NCBI GenBank assembly: GCA_027488935.1
Contig: JAIYAP010000025.1
Span: 1-64,000, forward strand
DNA length: 64,000 nt
Reading direction: 5' to 3'
Origin: Saprospiraceae bacterium
GTDB lineage: Bacteria; Bacteroidota; Bacteroidia; Chitinophagales; Saprospiraceae
The notes below the pieces were generated by a model, which was not told the origin of the DNA, searched no databases, and saw nothing but the letters and a program-made list of their open reading frames with translations. A program made the position numbers and the translations under genes. Of this stretch, positions 46,234-55,845 are shown piece by piece. Position 1 is the first letter of the stretch; each line of letters starts with the position of its first letter.

Positions 46234-46572
46234 ATGGATAAAATAGAAAAATATCGCAACATTATCAAAAGCCTGCTAGAGGAATATGGCCAGATAAGGC
46301 TAGCTTATCTAGATGAAGTGGAGAATCAACTGGTTTTTGATGAAGCAGGAGATCACTACCAATTGCTGCGCATTGGTTTTGAGAACAGACGTCGTGTGTA
46401 CTATTGTGTCTTCCACCTTGATCTTATAAATGGAAAAGTTTGGATACAGGTAGATGCCACCGATGTCCCAATTGCGCACCGTTTGGAGGCGGCTGGTGTG
46501 CCGAAAGAAGATATTGTATTGGGATTTCACGCGCCCTATAAAAGAACATTGGAGGGCTATGCAGCCGCATAA
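46234..46572 (+). CDS. xisI: XisI-family protein (fdxN element excision controlling factor-like), orphan
   Basis: 112 residues from the ATG at 46234 (MDKIEKYRNIIKSLLEEYGQ); an upstream in-frame start lies within the inverted repeat and is rejected, and 112 residues is the usual XisI length. Motifs GDHYQLLRIGFENRRRVY, VWIQVDATDVPIAHRLEAAGVPKEDIVLGFHAP and the R-x-x-x-GYA ending are typical. In cyanobacteria XisI works with XisH in excision of the fdxN element; most homologues are of unknown role and come with xisH. Here no xisH is adjacent. The gene lies in a ~430-bp cassette bounded by 26-bp inverted repeats between porP/sprF and dps, which suggests acquisition as a small mobile unit. Confidence 0.88.
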   Translation: MDKIEKYRNIIKSLLEEYGQIRLAYLDEVENQLVFDEAGDHYQLLRIGFENRRRVYYCVFHLDLINGKVWIQVDATDVPIAHRLEAAGVPKEDIVLGFHAPYKRTLEGYAAA

Positions 46573-46587
46573 CCCTCTAAAGTTCAT

Positions 46588-46613
46588 AATTCGGTGTTCG
46601 GTATTCGGTGTTC
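46588..46613. repeat. Right inverted repeat flanking xisI
   Basis: 26 bp (AATTCGGTGTTCGGTATTCG and six more), inverted partner of 46183-46208, followed by one more GGTGTTC unit (46614-46620). It ends 9 bp short of the dps stop codon. Confidence 0.8.
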
Positions 46614-46622
46614 GGTGTTCTT

Positions 46623-47099
46623 TTACCCCACCAAATGCGCCCGTAAAAACCAGGCCATTTTCTCGTGCGTTTCCATCAGTCCGGTTACGAAATCACTAGA
46701 GCCAGCATCATGCAATACACTCGTAAACGATTTGATATGTTCTCGTAATACGATGATGATGCTTTCGTGGTCTTCCAACAGTTCTTTGATAAATCCATGG
46801 CTGTCGTTTTTTTCACTGCTTGCTTCGGTTAGATGCGTCAAACCCAAATAGGATTTCAAGGTAGCGGGCGCATAATGACCAATAGAACGAATACGCTCCG
46901 CAATACTATCAATGATCTCGTCTAATTGTCCGAATTGGGTTTCAAAAAACTTGTGTTTATCAAAAAAATCGGCGCCTTCAATATTCCAATGGGCATTTTT
47001 GGTTTTGATGTAAAGCACCGTTTCATCGGCTAATATTTTTGATAATTCCAGGGCAACTGTTTGGCGATTGGGATCGGTTATTCCGATGGATATTTTCAT
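46623..47099 (-). CDS. dps: Dps family DNA-binding ferritin-like protein
   Basis: 158 residues, the normal length. The Dps ferroxidase signature is present: NAHWNIEGADFFDKHKFFE (His of helix A), then LDEIIDSIAERIRSIG (Asp and Glu of the partner helix). Dps dodecamers oxidise Fe2+ with H2O2, store iron and shield DNA in stationary phase or oxidative stress. The gene starts 3 bp after the hpf gene stop, so both are almost surely co-transcribed, and it converges on xisI. Confidence 0.94.
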   Translation of the reverse strand: MKISIGITDPNRQTVALELSKILADETVLYIKTKNAHWNIEGADFFDKHKFFETQFGQLDEIIDSIAERIRSIGHYAPATLKSYLGLTHLTEASSEKNDSHGFIKELLEDHESIIIVLREHIKSFTSVLHDAGSSDFVTGLMETHEKMAWFLRAHLVG

Positions 47100-47102
47100 G
47101 AT

Positions 47103-47426
47103 TTAGTTTTTTGAATGGTTTTCGTTGCGGCCTATGGTGGTATCCAAGGCATGTTTTAGTTTTTCAATGGCACCAGACACGGCCAGTTCAATGGTTTCTG
47201 CCTGGTTTGAAGCAATCATGGTTTTCCGGCCTTCTAAGCTGGCTTCCAGTAAACAGGAAATGTCATTTCGTCCCGTTTTTATCCCATTTTCATCTTTAAC
47301 ATGGGCATCTATATTGGAAATATGCGCCTGGTATCGATCGAGTTCTGTTGCGATTAAAGAAGTAAAATGCGCATGCAGGCTTTCATTCCCGTGGATGGTT
47401 TTATCTGTACTCAATTGGATTTTCAT
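47103..47426 (-). CDS. hpf: HPF/RaiA-type ribosome-associated protein
   Basis: 107 residues from the ATG at 47426 (MKIQLSTDKTIHGNESL); 13 upstream in-frame codons are leader-like. The pattern HISNIDAHVKDENGIKTGRNDISCLLEASLEGRKTMIASNQAETIELAVSGAIEKL fits the short ribosome-hibernation family, which binds the 30S subunit and silences or dimerises ribosomes in starved cells. Pairing with dps (3 bp apart) makes a small stationary-phase operon. Confidence 0.85.
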   Translation of the reverse strand: MKIQLSTDKTIHGNESLHAHFTSLIATELDRYQAHISNIDAHVKDENGIKTGRNDISCLLEASLEGRKTMIASNQAETIELAVSGAIEKLKHALDTTIGRNENHSKN

Positions 47427-47543
47427 GGTTTGGTATTTGATGTACTGAAACGAATAGGCTTTCAACGCCGCAAAGTTGCATCCTTGGCAAATCCTCCATG
47501 TTACACAATGCTGGAATTAAGTTGTACAATTACCACATTAGAC

Positions 47544-48677
47544 CTATTGCGGAGTTTTATCTGCCAGACTACAGGTATCTTTTAAAATATCATTTTCAAT
47601 AATTTGTCTTACCCGCGCAGACTCCTCGAACAAAGGGCTGTGCGCCGAATTTTCAAATGTATAAAACCCTTTTAACGGCGCCTGAAGTTTATCCAAATAC
47701 GCTTTGGCCAAATTGATATTGACCGTTAAGTCATATTTACCGCTAAAAAAATACACCGGAATATCCAGTTTGGGTACCTCAACCGTAAAATCGGTTTCGA
47801 ACAGTTCATGGATCAGGTTTGTTTTGGGTAAAAATGAAAACTTGGAGGTCCAAATATTGATTTTTTCCCGCAAGGTGTATGCTTTACAAGTCCAAACCGG
47901 CACGAAAACACCCCAAAATACCGAATGCATTTGGTACATGGTTCCAATGCCTAATTCATGCATCGCTTGGTCCCGTATGGCCGATTTGTAGAAGGAAACA
48001 ACGTTGGAATCTGCTTCCAAAACACGGTATTTGGATAGTTTTTGGATGTTTTTTTGATTACCGGCTGCTGCATATTTATCCAACATATAAGTATACGCCA
48101 TCTTTTCCGATTCCGTTTGATTCGTAATTTGGCCCATCCCGATGTATGCATTATACAATTCGGGGTTGCGGGAAGCGGCCAGCAAGGCGATTGGTGTTCC
48201 GCCTGAATGGGCCATCAAATAAATTTTATCCTTGCCAAAACGGTCGCGTAAGTAGTTGGTCACTTCCACCGCATCCAAGGCTAACTGGTTGAAAGTCATG
48301 CTTTCCGGACTTAAGTCGGCAGCAAACGACAGGCCACCGCCCCGTTGTTCCCAATAGCAAACGGTAAAATAATCCTCCAGTCCCGGTTTATATTGGTCGA
48401 ACAGAAAATAATTGGGAAAAGCGGGTCCGCCGTGTACATAGAGTAAAACGGGGTTACGACTATTTTTACTTCGAATAAACATCCCTTGTCGAACACCACC
48501 AATGTCGATGAATGTTTTTTCGGAAATTGATTTGGGGACAGGTTTGCCGGAATCATCTAAAAATGGTTCGATTTTACCCGGACTATCTATCAATAAAATA
48601 CAGGCGATTATTAAAATGAATGCTAAAACTGTTGTCAGAAGTACTATAAACATGCGTTTTATTGATTTGCTTTTCAT
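47544..48677 (-). CDS. Alpha/beta hydrolase (proline iminopeptidase-like), membrane-anchored
   Basis: 377 residues with one N-terminal membrane segment (residues ~9-30). Catalytic features: oxyanion motif HGGP (82-85), nucleophile in AHSGG (Ser158), Asp316 in GKYDLTVN and His346 in NSAHSP. The WEQRGGGLS segment after the HGGP strand is typical of prolyl aminopeptidase relatives. The substrate is unknown. It begins 3 bp after the DUF6064 gene stop, so the two membrane-associated proteins are co-expressed. Confidence 0.87.
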   Translation of the reverse strand: MKSKSIKRMFIVLLTTVLAFILIIACILLIDSPGKIEPFLDDSGKPVPKSISEKTFIDIGGVRQGMFIRSKNSRNPVLLYVHGGPAFPNYFLFDQYKPGLEDYFTVCYWEQRGGGLSFAADLSPESMTFNQLALDAVEVTNYLRDRFGKDKIYLMAHSGGTPIALLAASRNPELYNAYIGMGQITNQTESEKMAYTYMLDKYAAAGNQKNIQKLSKYRVLEADSNVVSFYKSAIRDQAMHELGIGTMYQMHSVFWGVFVPVWTCKAYTLREKINIWTSKFSFLPKTNLIHELFETDFTVEVPKLDIPVYFFSGKYDLTVNINLAKAYLDKLQAPLKGFYTFENSAHSPLFEESARVRQIIENDILKDTCSLADKTPQ

Positions 48678-48680
48678 TTT

Positions 48681-49316
48681 TTAAATTGTTTTGTTCCTAT
48701 GCATCCACAATAAAACGGTAACTAAACTTGCTACAATCAAACCCGTATCTTCCCAAATGCCAAATTTAAATGCCGCCATAAAACCAAGGAGTGACCAGGC
48801 AAGGGGAATAATGAGCAGTGCCATCGGGCACTTTTTACGGTTCAGTAGAAATAAGCCAAAAGTGAAAATCGTAGTTGGGCAAGGCAAACCAAAGTTCGGA
48901 GCAGATGGATAAATATGCCCAAATAAATAACCCAAAACAGGATAGACGATCAATGCAAATAAAATCAAACCAATTCCGATAATACCATATTTATCTTTTT
49001 TAAATTCAAATAAAAACATATCTTTAAAAACACCCCATATTAAAAACAAAGCCCCCTGCAGTATAAACATACTGCCAAATAAATAGGCTGCTTTATTGAT
49101 GGATGCAAAAAATACAATATGATAAACAATCCCCATCCACAACCATAAAAACGAAAGGATGCTGCTGATTATCTTACTCGACACACGATTCGGTTTGACC
49201 GCAAGATAAATTGCAACCGCGCCTATCGCATAAAAAACAACCTGCATTGGGAATACCGCTGCATTGTATGTTTTAAATACGTCCATAAATTGCTGAACAG
49301 TGAATGGTATAGGCAT
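48681..49316 (-). CDS. DUF6064-like integral membrane protein
   Basis: 211 residues, about six to seven membrane segments. The start IPFTVQQFMDVFKTYNAAVFPMQ and the GLPCPTTIFTFGLFLL segment match my memory of DUF6064, a family of unknown function. Preceded by a 9-bp inverted repeat only 7-39 bp upstream of the start, a possible operator, and followed after 3 bp by the alpha/beta hydrolase gene. Confidence 0.75.
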   Translation of the reverse strand: MPIPFTVQQFMDVFKTYNAAVFPMQVVFYAIGAVAIYLAVKPNRVSSKIISSILSFLWLWMGIVYHIVFFASINKAAYLFGSMFILQGALFLIWGVFKDMFLFEFKKDKYGIIGIGLILFALIVYPVLGYLFGHIYPSAPNFGLPCPTTIFTFGLFLLNRKKCPMALLIIPLAWSLLGFMAAFKFGIWEDTGLIVASLVTVLLWMHRNKTI

Positions 49317-49322
49317 GAAATA

Positions 49323-49355
49323 GAACTTTGGTAATGGTTTTCTGCCCCAAAGTTC
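49323..49355 (-). promoter_or_regulatory. Inverted repeat just upstream of the DUF6064 start
   Basis: GAACTTTGG (49323-49331) and CCAAAGTTC (49347-49355) with a 15-nt spacer. The position next to the start codon suggests an operator. The rest of the 265-bp gap (49317-49581) shows no gene. Confidence 0.4.
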
Positions 49356-49581
49356 GGCTGGTTATAAGCACCAGGTGTTACACTGTTACCAGAATAAGTT
49401 GCAGCATTCACACATACACATTTGCCTTGTTGCAGTGGGGGAGTACCTTTCTACGCGTCCAACAAGGATTGGATTTCTGATTGTAAAACAACGCTCCAAG
49501 TCCAGTGCAGTTGATGAACCTTAAAGTGCGTTTTATTTTTTATTGTTTGTCGATTTGTTTATAAACTTGAATTACATTAAC

Positions 49582-50637
49582 TTATATACTCATCCGCTGT
49601 TTTATAATGATGATTTCTCTTTCGATCTCGGCCACTAATTCTTCTTCGGTAGGCAGATAGGGCAAATATTTATTGGCAAAGAGCTGCTTGCTTTCGCTCA
49701 AAACGGAATATTTCGCAATGGTGCTATCTGTTTCAGTACAAAGCAAAATGCCAATTGTGGGCCCATCGCCTTCGGTTGTTTCCAAATCATCAAACATCCG
49801 CACATACATATCCAATTGTCCTATATCTTGATGCGTAATTTTCGTGGTTTTCAATTCTACAATTACAAAACATTTTAGGATATAATTGTAAAATACCAGA
49901 TCAATAAAAAAATCTGTTGTTTCAGTTCTGATATGCTTTTGTCGGGCCACAAACGAAAAACCTTTACCCAGTTCCAATAAAAACGCTTGTAAATTATTGA
50001 TGAGCGCTTGTTCGAATTCTCTTTCTGTATAGGCTTGGTTTGTAGGAAGGTTTAGAAATTCCAATACAGCTGGATTTTTAATAAATGCTTCAGGATTATT
50101 TGTAGAATTTTTGGTGTTTTGTTCCATTTCCTGTTGCACAAGGTCTTTCTTTTGTGAGGAAATTAGTCGTTGATAATAAAGTGTAGCGATATTTCTGTCT
50201 AAGGTTCGCACCGACCAGTTTTGCGAGGCAGCTTCTTTAAGATAATACTGTTGAGCATCTTTATTATTTACACCAATAATTAGTTGATAATGAGACCAGC
50301 TCAATTCGGCAGACAGTGTCTGCCGAATTACAGGCAGGTCTGGAAAAGTCAAATAAAACAGCCTGAAATTTCGGATATTGCGTAAGGAAAATCCCTTACC
50401 AAAATCAGAAGCAAGCGCTTTTGATAAATTTTCGAGCACTTTCTTTCCATATTCAGCACGACTTTCTCCATTTTGCTCTTCTTCCACAATCCGTCTACCA
50501 ATCAGCCAATAGGCTTCTATCATTGCTGTATTTACAGCAGTGTAGGATTTTTGTCTCGCATGAGCAAGTATTTGTTTAATCTCCGTTATGTAATTGTCTC
50601 CATCATTTAATTTCATAGCCCAATTGTTTAATTTCAA
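49582..50637 (-). CDS. YhcG-type PD-(D/E)XK nuclease domain protein (DUF1016)
   Basis: 351 residues (an ATG at codon 8 is an alternative start). The N-terminal helical DUF1016_N region (residues ~15-165) includes ARQKSYTAVNTAMIEAYWLIGRRIVE and FSLRNIRNFRLFYLTFP. The C-terminal nuclease domain (~185-340) has TTDFFIDLVFYNYILKCFVI followed by VELKT, giving Asp246, Glu261 and Lys263 of the PD-(D/E)XK site. Homologues such as E. coli YhcG associate with restriction loci or stand alone; the role is unsettled, with DNA defence or repair suggested. No methylase or restriction subunit is adjacent. Confidence 0.9.
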   Translation of the reverse strand: MKLNNWAMKLNDGDNYITEIKQILAHARQKSYTAVNTAMIEAYWLIGRRIVEEEQNGESRAEYGKKVLENLSKALASDFGKGFSLRNIRNFRLFYLTFPDLPVIRQTLSAELSWSHYQLIIGVNNKDAQQYYLKEAASQNWSVRTLDRNIATLYYQRLISSQKKDLVQQEMEQNTKNSTNNPEAFIKNPAVLEFLNLPTNQAYTEREFEQALINNLQAFLLELGKGFSFVARQKHIRTETTDFFIDLVFYNYILKCFVIVELKTTKITHQDIGQLDMYVRMFDDLETTEGDGPTIGILLCTETDSTIAKYSVLSESKQLFANKYLPYLPTEEELVAEIEREIIIIKQRMSI

Positions 50638-50659
50638 TTAGTATTTCCAAACCCGTCCC

Positions 50660-51595
50660 CTATTTCCTCAAATGCAAAATCATATCCCGCGTCATGCCCG
50701 CCAAATCATACTGTGGTTTCCAGCCCCAGTCTGCCCGTGCCGCCGAGTCGTCAATCGCGCCGGGCCAGGAATCGGCAATGGCCTGTCGGAAATCGGGCGC
50801 GTACGAGATCTGAAATCCCGGAATTTCCTGCTGGATGCTCGCCGCAATTTCGGCTGGTGTAAAACTCATGCCCGCCAGGTTGTAACTGGTACGCACGGTC
50901 AGTTTTTCGGCAGGCGCTTCCATCAATTCCAGGGTAGCGCGAATTGCATCGTCCATATAACACATTGGTAAGCGGGTATTTTCACTCAAAAAACAGGTAT
51001 AAGGCTCGTTGCGCACTGCATAGTGGTAAATATCCACCGCATAATCGGTGGTACCACCCCCCGGCATGCTTTGATATCCCACAATGCCCGGGTAGCGCAG
51101 CGAACGCACATCCAAACCATATCGGTGAAAATAATAATTGGCCCAGTTCTCACCCGCCACCTTACTGATCCCATACACCGTGGCCGGAATGAGCACTTCG
51201 GTTTGGGGGGTTAAAGTACGGTCGGCGGATTCGCCAAATACCGCGATAGACGATGGGAAATACACTTTATCCAGTTTGCGTTGGCGCGCCGTTTCCAGCA
51301 CATTAAACAAACTGGTCATGTTAATATTCCAGGCCCACATGGGGTCTTTTTCGCCCGTTGCGCTCAAAATGGCCGCCAGGTGGTAAATTTGCGTAATGTT
51401 CCATTTTTGCACCAAGGCATCTAAAGCAGGGCCATCCAAGGCATTTAGGATTTCGGTCGGACCGGCTTGTTGGCCCAAATCGCGCACATCGGTGGCAATA
51501 ATGTTGTCATTTCCGTACGTCTGGCGTAAAGCGGAGGTCAATACAGCGCCGATTTGGCCGCCGGCGCCGATAATCAAGATACGTGGTGTGGTCAT
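50660..51595 (-). CDS. L-threonine 3-dehydrogenase, SDR (GalE-like) type
   Basis: 311 residues. NAD-binding GAGGQIG near residues 10-16; catalytic Ser115/116, Tyr141 and Lys145 (YGISK); and the segment GGGTTDYAVDIYHYAV that marks the short-chain threonine dehydrogenases. The enzyme oxidises L-threonine to 2-amino-3-ketobutyrate with NAD+, which a lyase then splits to glycine and acetyl-CoA. The lyase gene is not in the window. The length and the ending (W-K-P-x-Y-D-L-x-x-M-T-x-D-M) fit the family. Divergent from porU. Confidence 0.92.
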   Translation of the reverse strand: MTTPRILIIGAGGQIGAVLTSALRQTYGNDNIIATDVRDLGQQAGPTEILNALDGPALDALVQKWNITQIYHLAAILSATGEKDPMWAWNINMTSLFNVLETARQRKLDKVYFPSSIAVFGESADRTLTPQTEVLIPATVYGISKVAGENWANYYFHRYGLDVRSLRYPGIVGYQSMPGGGTTDYAVDIYHYAVRNEPYTCFLSENTRLPMCYMDDAIRATLELMEAPAEKLTVRTSYNLAGMSFTPAEIAASIQQEIPGFQISYAPDFRQAIADSWPGAIDDSAARADWGWKPQYDLAGMTRDMILHLRK

Positions 51596-51801
51596 AAATA
51601 AATGGTAAGGACGATTCTGAAGCGGCGAAAGTAAAACAAGCCCGCGAAAAGTATCGTGCCAATTTTATGCATTTCGGTATTTTCTCCTTTGCCATTCGAT
51701 CTAATTCTTTGTTCATTTGTTCAAGCATTTGCCCTTATGCTTTTTTACGGGCAACCCAAGCGGGCCATCCTGCGCCTTTATCCTTGAAATCTATCCAAGC
51801 A

Positions 51802-54800
51802 ATGAAAGATATGAAATACTGGTTTATCCTGCTTTTGATCGCTGCCGCCTACGTCCTGCCGGCACAAAACAGCATTACCCTGCAAAAAAACATAGAATGG
51901 GAAAGCGCCCCCCGGATACACACCTTTTCCGATGGCGAAACCCTCGAATCATGGCGCTTCAAGGAAAGTGCCTTCAGCGATGAAACGCCCAGCTTACCCG
52001 TTTTTTCCGAGCGCATCGCCCTGCAGGGTCCATCCGAAATAACGGCTACCCTGATTACAGCCAACTATGAGGTTTTTAACAAAAAAAACAGCGCAGACGA
52101 AGCTTTTTTGAGCGAAAACCTCAACATCAGCACCTTTGTGGAGCAAGAAGGCACGCGGTACTGGGGCCGAGTCCGATTTATCCCTGCCCGCAAATCCGGC
52201 AATAAAATCGAACGGGTTACCCAATTTACCCTGCAAATCAATATAAAAGCGCTGCCCGTGGGCGCAACGGACCGCGGTGGACCGAATACCTATAACTCGG
52301 CCCTGGCAGACGGTACCCTATACAAATTTGGCGTTACCGGCTCCAGCATCTATAAATTGGACTATACGTTCCTGAAAACCACCCTGGGCATCAGTAACCT
52401 CGACAATATTGACCCGCGCAGCATCCGCTTGTACGGCAATGGCGGCAATATGCTATCGGAAAAAAATGTAGACGCCCGCCCCGACGACCTTACCGAAAAC
52501 GCCATCCAGGTGGTCGGCGAATCGGATGGCAAATTCGACAGCGGCGATTATATCCTGTTTTATGCCGTTGGCCCCAACCCCTGGGTGTACCGGCCCAGCA
52601 CAAGCGATCCGCAATTGGTGGTACGCAAGCATTTATACGACGGCGCAGCCTATTATTTTATTAAAACAGGCGTTCCAGGCACAGGTTTGCGCGTCGGACA
52701 GCAAGCAAGCGTGCCCGCAAGCATCAATACCAGCACCTTCGACGATGTACGCCGCATTGAAGATGAAAAGGTGAATCTGCTCAACTTTTCAGGTACCGGC
52801 ACCGGTTCAGGCCGCCGCTGGTTTGGCGATTATTTCTTCCAAACACGGCAGCGCAGCTACGAAATGAACTTCCCCAACCTCGAAGCCAACAGCACCGCCC
52901 GCATCAGAGCGGAGTTTGCCGGAAGAAGTGGCGTTGGACAAACCGTACGCCTGACCGCCGATGCAACCACCTTCAACCGAACCATTTCTGCGGTGAGTGT
53001 GAGCAACAATGAAGCATCGTATGCCGCCAATACGATCTTCACCGGAACGTTTAAACCAGATGGCGATAAAGTAAACCTGAACCTCGAATACCCGGATGTA
53101 AGCCAACAAAGCGAAGGCTGGATCGACTATATAGAAGTAAATGCCCGCCGCCGACTGTTCATGGACGGACAATGGATGGAATTCCGCGATGTACAAACCA
53201 TCGACCAGGATGCCGTGAATTTCATTTTGTCGGGCGTAACGGGTAATGTGACCATCTGGGACCTCACCAACCCACAATTACCGGTACAACAACAATTTAC
53301 CAACAATAATGGCGTGGTGAATTTTGGCGCTGCCACCAAAAACATCCTGCGCAACTATATTGCCTACCTCGATAATGCAGCATTCCCCAAACCGGAAGTT
53401 GTGTTGGGCACGGTTGCCAACCAAAACCTGCATGGCATCGACAATGTAGATATGGTTATCATTTACCACCCTGAATTTGAAAAACAGGCCAATGAACTAG
53501 CAGAACACCGCAAATCCTTCAGCGGCTTGTCGGTGTCTGCCGTGAATGTAAATCAGGTATTTAATGAGTTTTCCTCTGGCGCGAAAGACATCGTGGCGAT
53601 CCGCGATTTTGCCCGGATGCTGTTTGAACGCAATCCGAGTAAATTCAAATACCTGTTGTTGTTTGGCGACGGCTCATTCGACCCTAAAAACAACACCAAC
53701 AGCGCAGATAACAAAGACTTTATCCCGGTGTACGAAACACCGGAATCGTTTTCTCCCATTACGGCCTACCCTTCCGACGACTTTTTCGCGCTTCTGAGCC
53801 CTGAAGACGGCGCGAGCATTAAAGGCGGTTTGCTCGACGTGGCGGCAGGGCGCATCATTGCCCGCAATACCACTGATGCGCAAGCCGTAGTGGATAAAAT
53901 CATCGATTACGAGAAAAATCCGGCCACTTTGGGCGACTGGCGTCAGCGCTCCCTGTTTATCGCCGACGATGAAGACGGCAATCCGCACATCGACCAGGCC
54001 GACAAATTGGCCATCCAAACGGCCCAAACAGAAAAGTGGTTTAACATCGAAAAAGTATATTTCGATGCTTACCAACAAGTGGCAACTTCTGCCGGTCAGC
54101 GCTACCCGGATGCCAAAACGGCCATTAACTCCGATGTATTCAAAGGCATGCTGGTGATGAACTACATTGGCCATGGCGGTCCGCGCGGCTGGGCCCAGGA
54201 GCGTGTGGTCGACAACAACGACATCGCAGGCTGGGAAAACCCCAACCGCTACCCTTTGATCATTACCGCAACCTGTTCTTTTGGCGGATATGACGACTAC
54301 ACAAACCTCACCGGCGGCGAACAAGCGCTCATCAAGGTAAAATCCGGGGCAGTAGCCCTCTTTACGACCGTACGGGCGGTGTACATCGACGGCAACGAAC
54401 GGCTTACCGATGCAGTACAAAATGTGCTGTTCAAACGCGAAAACGGCGTGTATAAAACCATCGGCGCGACCCTGCAAGCGGCTAAAAATGCCCCATCTGT
54501 ATCGGGTGAAGACAATGCACGGCGTTTTACCCTGCTGGGCGACCCGGCCATGTACCTGGCCTTGCCTGATTACCGGGTTTCGACCACCAAAATAAATGGC
54601 AAATCCATCACGCAAGGTCAGCCCGACACCCTGAAAGCCTTGATGCCGGTGGAAATTGAAGGCGTTGTAACCGATACCCTGGGCAATATCTTGAGCAATT
54701 TTAACGGAAAAGTGAATGTGACCCTGTTTGATAAGGCGCAAAATTTGCAAACCCTTGGACAAGATGCTGGTTCGTATGTACGGACCTTTACGGTGCAACG

Positions 54801-55668
54801 TAATGTCATTTTTAAAGGAAGCGCAACTGTTACCAACGGCAATTTTAAAATCAAATTTATCATTCCCAAAGACATCAATTACGCGTTTGGCAAAGGGAAA
54901 ATCAGTTATTATGCGGATAATGGCACCCCATTGGATGCCGCAGGCGCAGAAGACAATTTGATTATTGGCGGCAATGCGAATTTAATTAAAGACGATCAGG
55001 CGCCACTCATACAGCCTTACCTCAATACCGATGCATTTGTATTTGGTGGCGTGACCAACCTGGATCCAAAAATACTGGTAAAATGCTCGGATGACTATGG
55101 CATGAACGTGACAGGCGCGAGTTTGGGGCATGATTTGACCGCGGTTTTGGATGGAAACGTGCTGGAAACGGTGGTTTTAAACGATTTTTACCAAAGTGCG
55201 CAAGATGATTACCGCAGTGGTCAGGCCATTTACCCGTTGCGCAACCTGAGTCCGGGGCGTCATACCTTGTCGGTAAAAGGCTGGGATATTGCCAACAATC
55301 CGGGCGTGGGGTACACCGAATTTGTGGTGGCTGAAGATGGAAAAGTGGCGCTGGACCATGTGCTCAATTATCCGAATCCATTTACGACCAACACCAATTT
55401 TCAATTTGACCACAACCTGGCCGGACAAGTATTGGATGTGCAGATTAATATATTCAGTGTTTCGGGCAAATTGGTAAAAACCATTTTCCACAGCGCTCCA
55501 ACTGATGGCTTCCGGGTAACCGATATCAACTGGAATGGCCGTGATGAGTATGGCGATGTGCTTGCGCGCGGCGTATATGTGTACCGCGTGAAGGTGCGTG
55601 GCACGGATGTTGCGGGTACAAGCGTGACGGCTGAGAGCGATTTTGAAAAATTGGTGATTCTCAAGTAG
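51802..55668 (+). CDS. porU: PorU, T9SS C-terminal signal peptidase/sortase
   Basis: 1288 residues from the ATG at 51802, or the ATG at 51811; both precede the signal peptide MKYWFILLLIAAAYVLPAQ. A large N-terminal region leads into a gingipain-like C25 peptidase domain (~residues 540-900), with catalytic His791 in NYIGHGGPRGW and Cys825 in TATCSFGGYDD. The C-terminus has the FlgD-like domain (YPNPFTTNTNF...INIFSVSGKLV...NWNGRDEYGDVLARGVYVY). PorU removes the C-terminal sorting domain of T9SS cargo and joins the cargo to an acceptor at the outer membrane, working with PorV, PorQ and PorZ. porV lies directly downstream, as in most Bacteroidota. Confidence 0.95.
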   Translation: MKDMKYWFILLLIAAAYVLPAQNSITLQKNIEWESAPRIHTFSDGETLESWRFKESAFSDETPSLPVFSERIALQGPSEITATLITANYEVFNKKNSADEAFLSENLNISTFVEQEGTRYWGRVRFIPARKSGNKIERVTQFTLQINIKALPVGATDRGGPNTYNSALADGTLYKFGVTGSSIYKLDYTFLKTTLGISNLDNIDPRSIRLYGNGGNMLSEKNVDARPDDLTENAIQVVGESDGKFDSGDYILFYAVGPNPWVYRPSTSDPQLVVRKHLYDGAAYYFIKTGVPGTGLRVGQQASVPASINTSTFDDVRRIEDEKVNLLNFSGTGTGSGRRWFGDYFFQTRQRSYEMNFPNLEANSTARIRAEFAGRSGVGQTVRLTADATTFNRTISAVSVSNNEASYAANTIFTGTFKPDGDKVNLNLEYPDVSQQSEGWIDYIEVNARRRLFMDGQWMEFRDVQTIDQDAVNFILSGVTGNVTIWDLTNPQLPVQQQFTNNNGVVNFGAATKNILRNYIAYLDNAAFPKPEVVLGTVANQNLHGIDNVDMVIIYHPEFEKQANELAEHRKSFSGLSVSAVNVNQVFNEFSSGAKDIVAIRDFARMLFERNPSKFKYLLLFGDGSFDPKNNTNSADNKDFIPVYETPESFSPITAYPSDDFFALLSPEDGASIKGGLLDVAAGRIIARNTTDAQAVVDKIIDYEKNPATLGDWRQRSLFIADDEDGNPHIDQADKLAIQTAQTEKWFNIEKVYFDAYQQVATSAGQRYPDAKTAINSDVFKGMLVMNYIGHGGPRGWAQERVVDNNDIAGWENPNRYPLIITATCSFGGYDDYTNLTGGEQALIKVKSGAVALFTTVRAVYIDGNERLTDAVQNVLFKRENGVYKTIGATLQAAKNAPSVSGEDNARRFTLLGDPAMYLALPDYRVSTTKINGKSITQGQPDTLKALMPVEIEGVVTDTLGNILSNFNGKVNVTLFDKAQNLQTLGQDAGSYVRTFTVQRNVIFKGSATVTNGNFKIKFIIPKDINYAFGKGKISYYADNGTPLDAAGAEDNLIIGGNANLIKDDQAPLIQPYLNTDAFVFGGVTNLDPKILVKCSDDYGMNVTGASLGHDLTAVLDGNVLETVVLNDFYQSAQDDYRSGQAIYPLRNLSPGRHTLSVKGWDIANNPGVGYTEFVVAEDGKVALDHVLNYPNPFTTNTNFQFDHNLAGQVLDVQINIFSVSGKLVKTIFHSAPTDGFRVTDINWNGRDEYGDVLARGVYVYRVKVRGTDVAGTSVTAESDFEKLVILK

Positions 55669-55739
55669 TGATTTTTGAGGAGACAGGCAACCCGGTCCTT
55701 TCGAAGCGCGTCATCTTACCACAACACGCAAGAAAAATG

Positions 55740-55758
55740 TATTTTTGCGTTATCTTTG
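55740..55758 (+). promoter_or_regulatory. Possible -7 boxes upstream of porV
   Basis: TATTTTTG (55740-55747) and TATCTTTG (55751-55758) both fit TAnnTTTG, about 90-100 nt before the porV start; no TTG sits at ideal spacing. They would allow porV expression independent of porU. Confidence 0.35.
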
Positions 55759-55845
55759 AGAAAAACAGACGTAAACCTAACACTGAGGATCAAATCTGGC
55801 CTGAAACCGGCAATTTGAATGATCTTTAAAAAATTTATTGCGCAC

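Noticed and set aside
53674-54798. 374-codon minus-strand frame inside porU
   Set aside because: Fully antisense to the C25 peptidase domain of porU, which has its catalytic residues intact.
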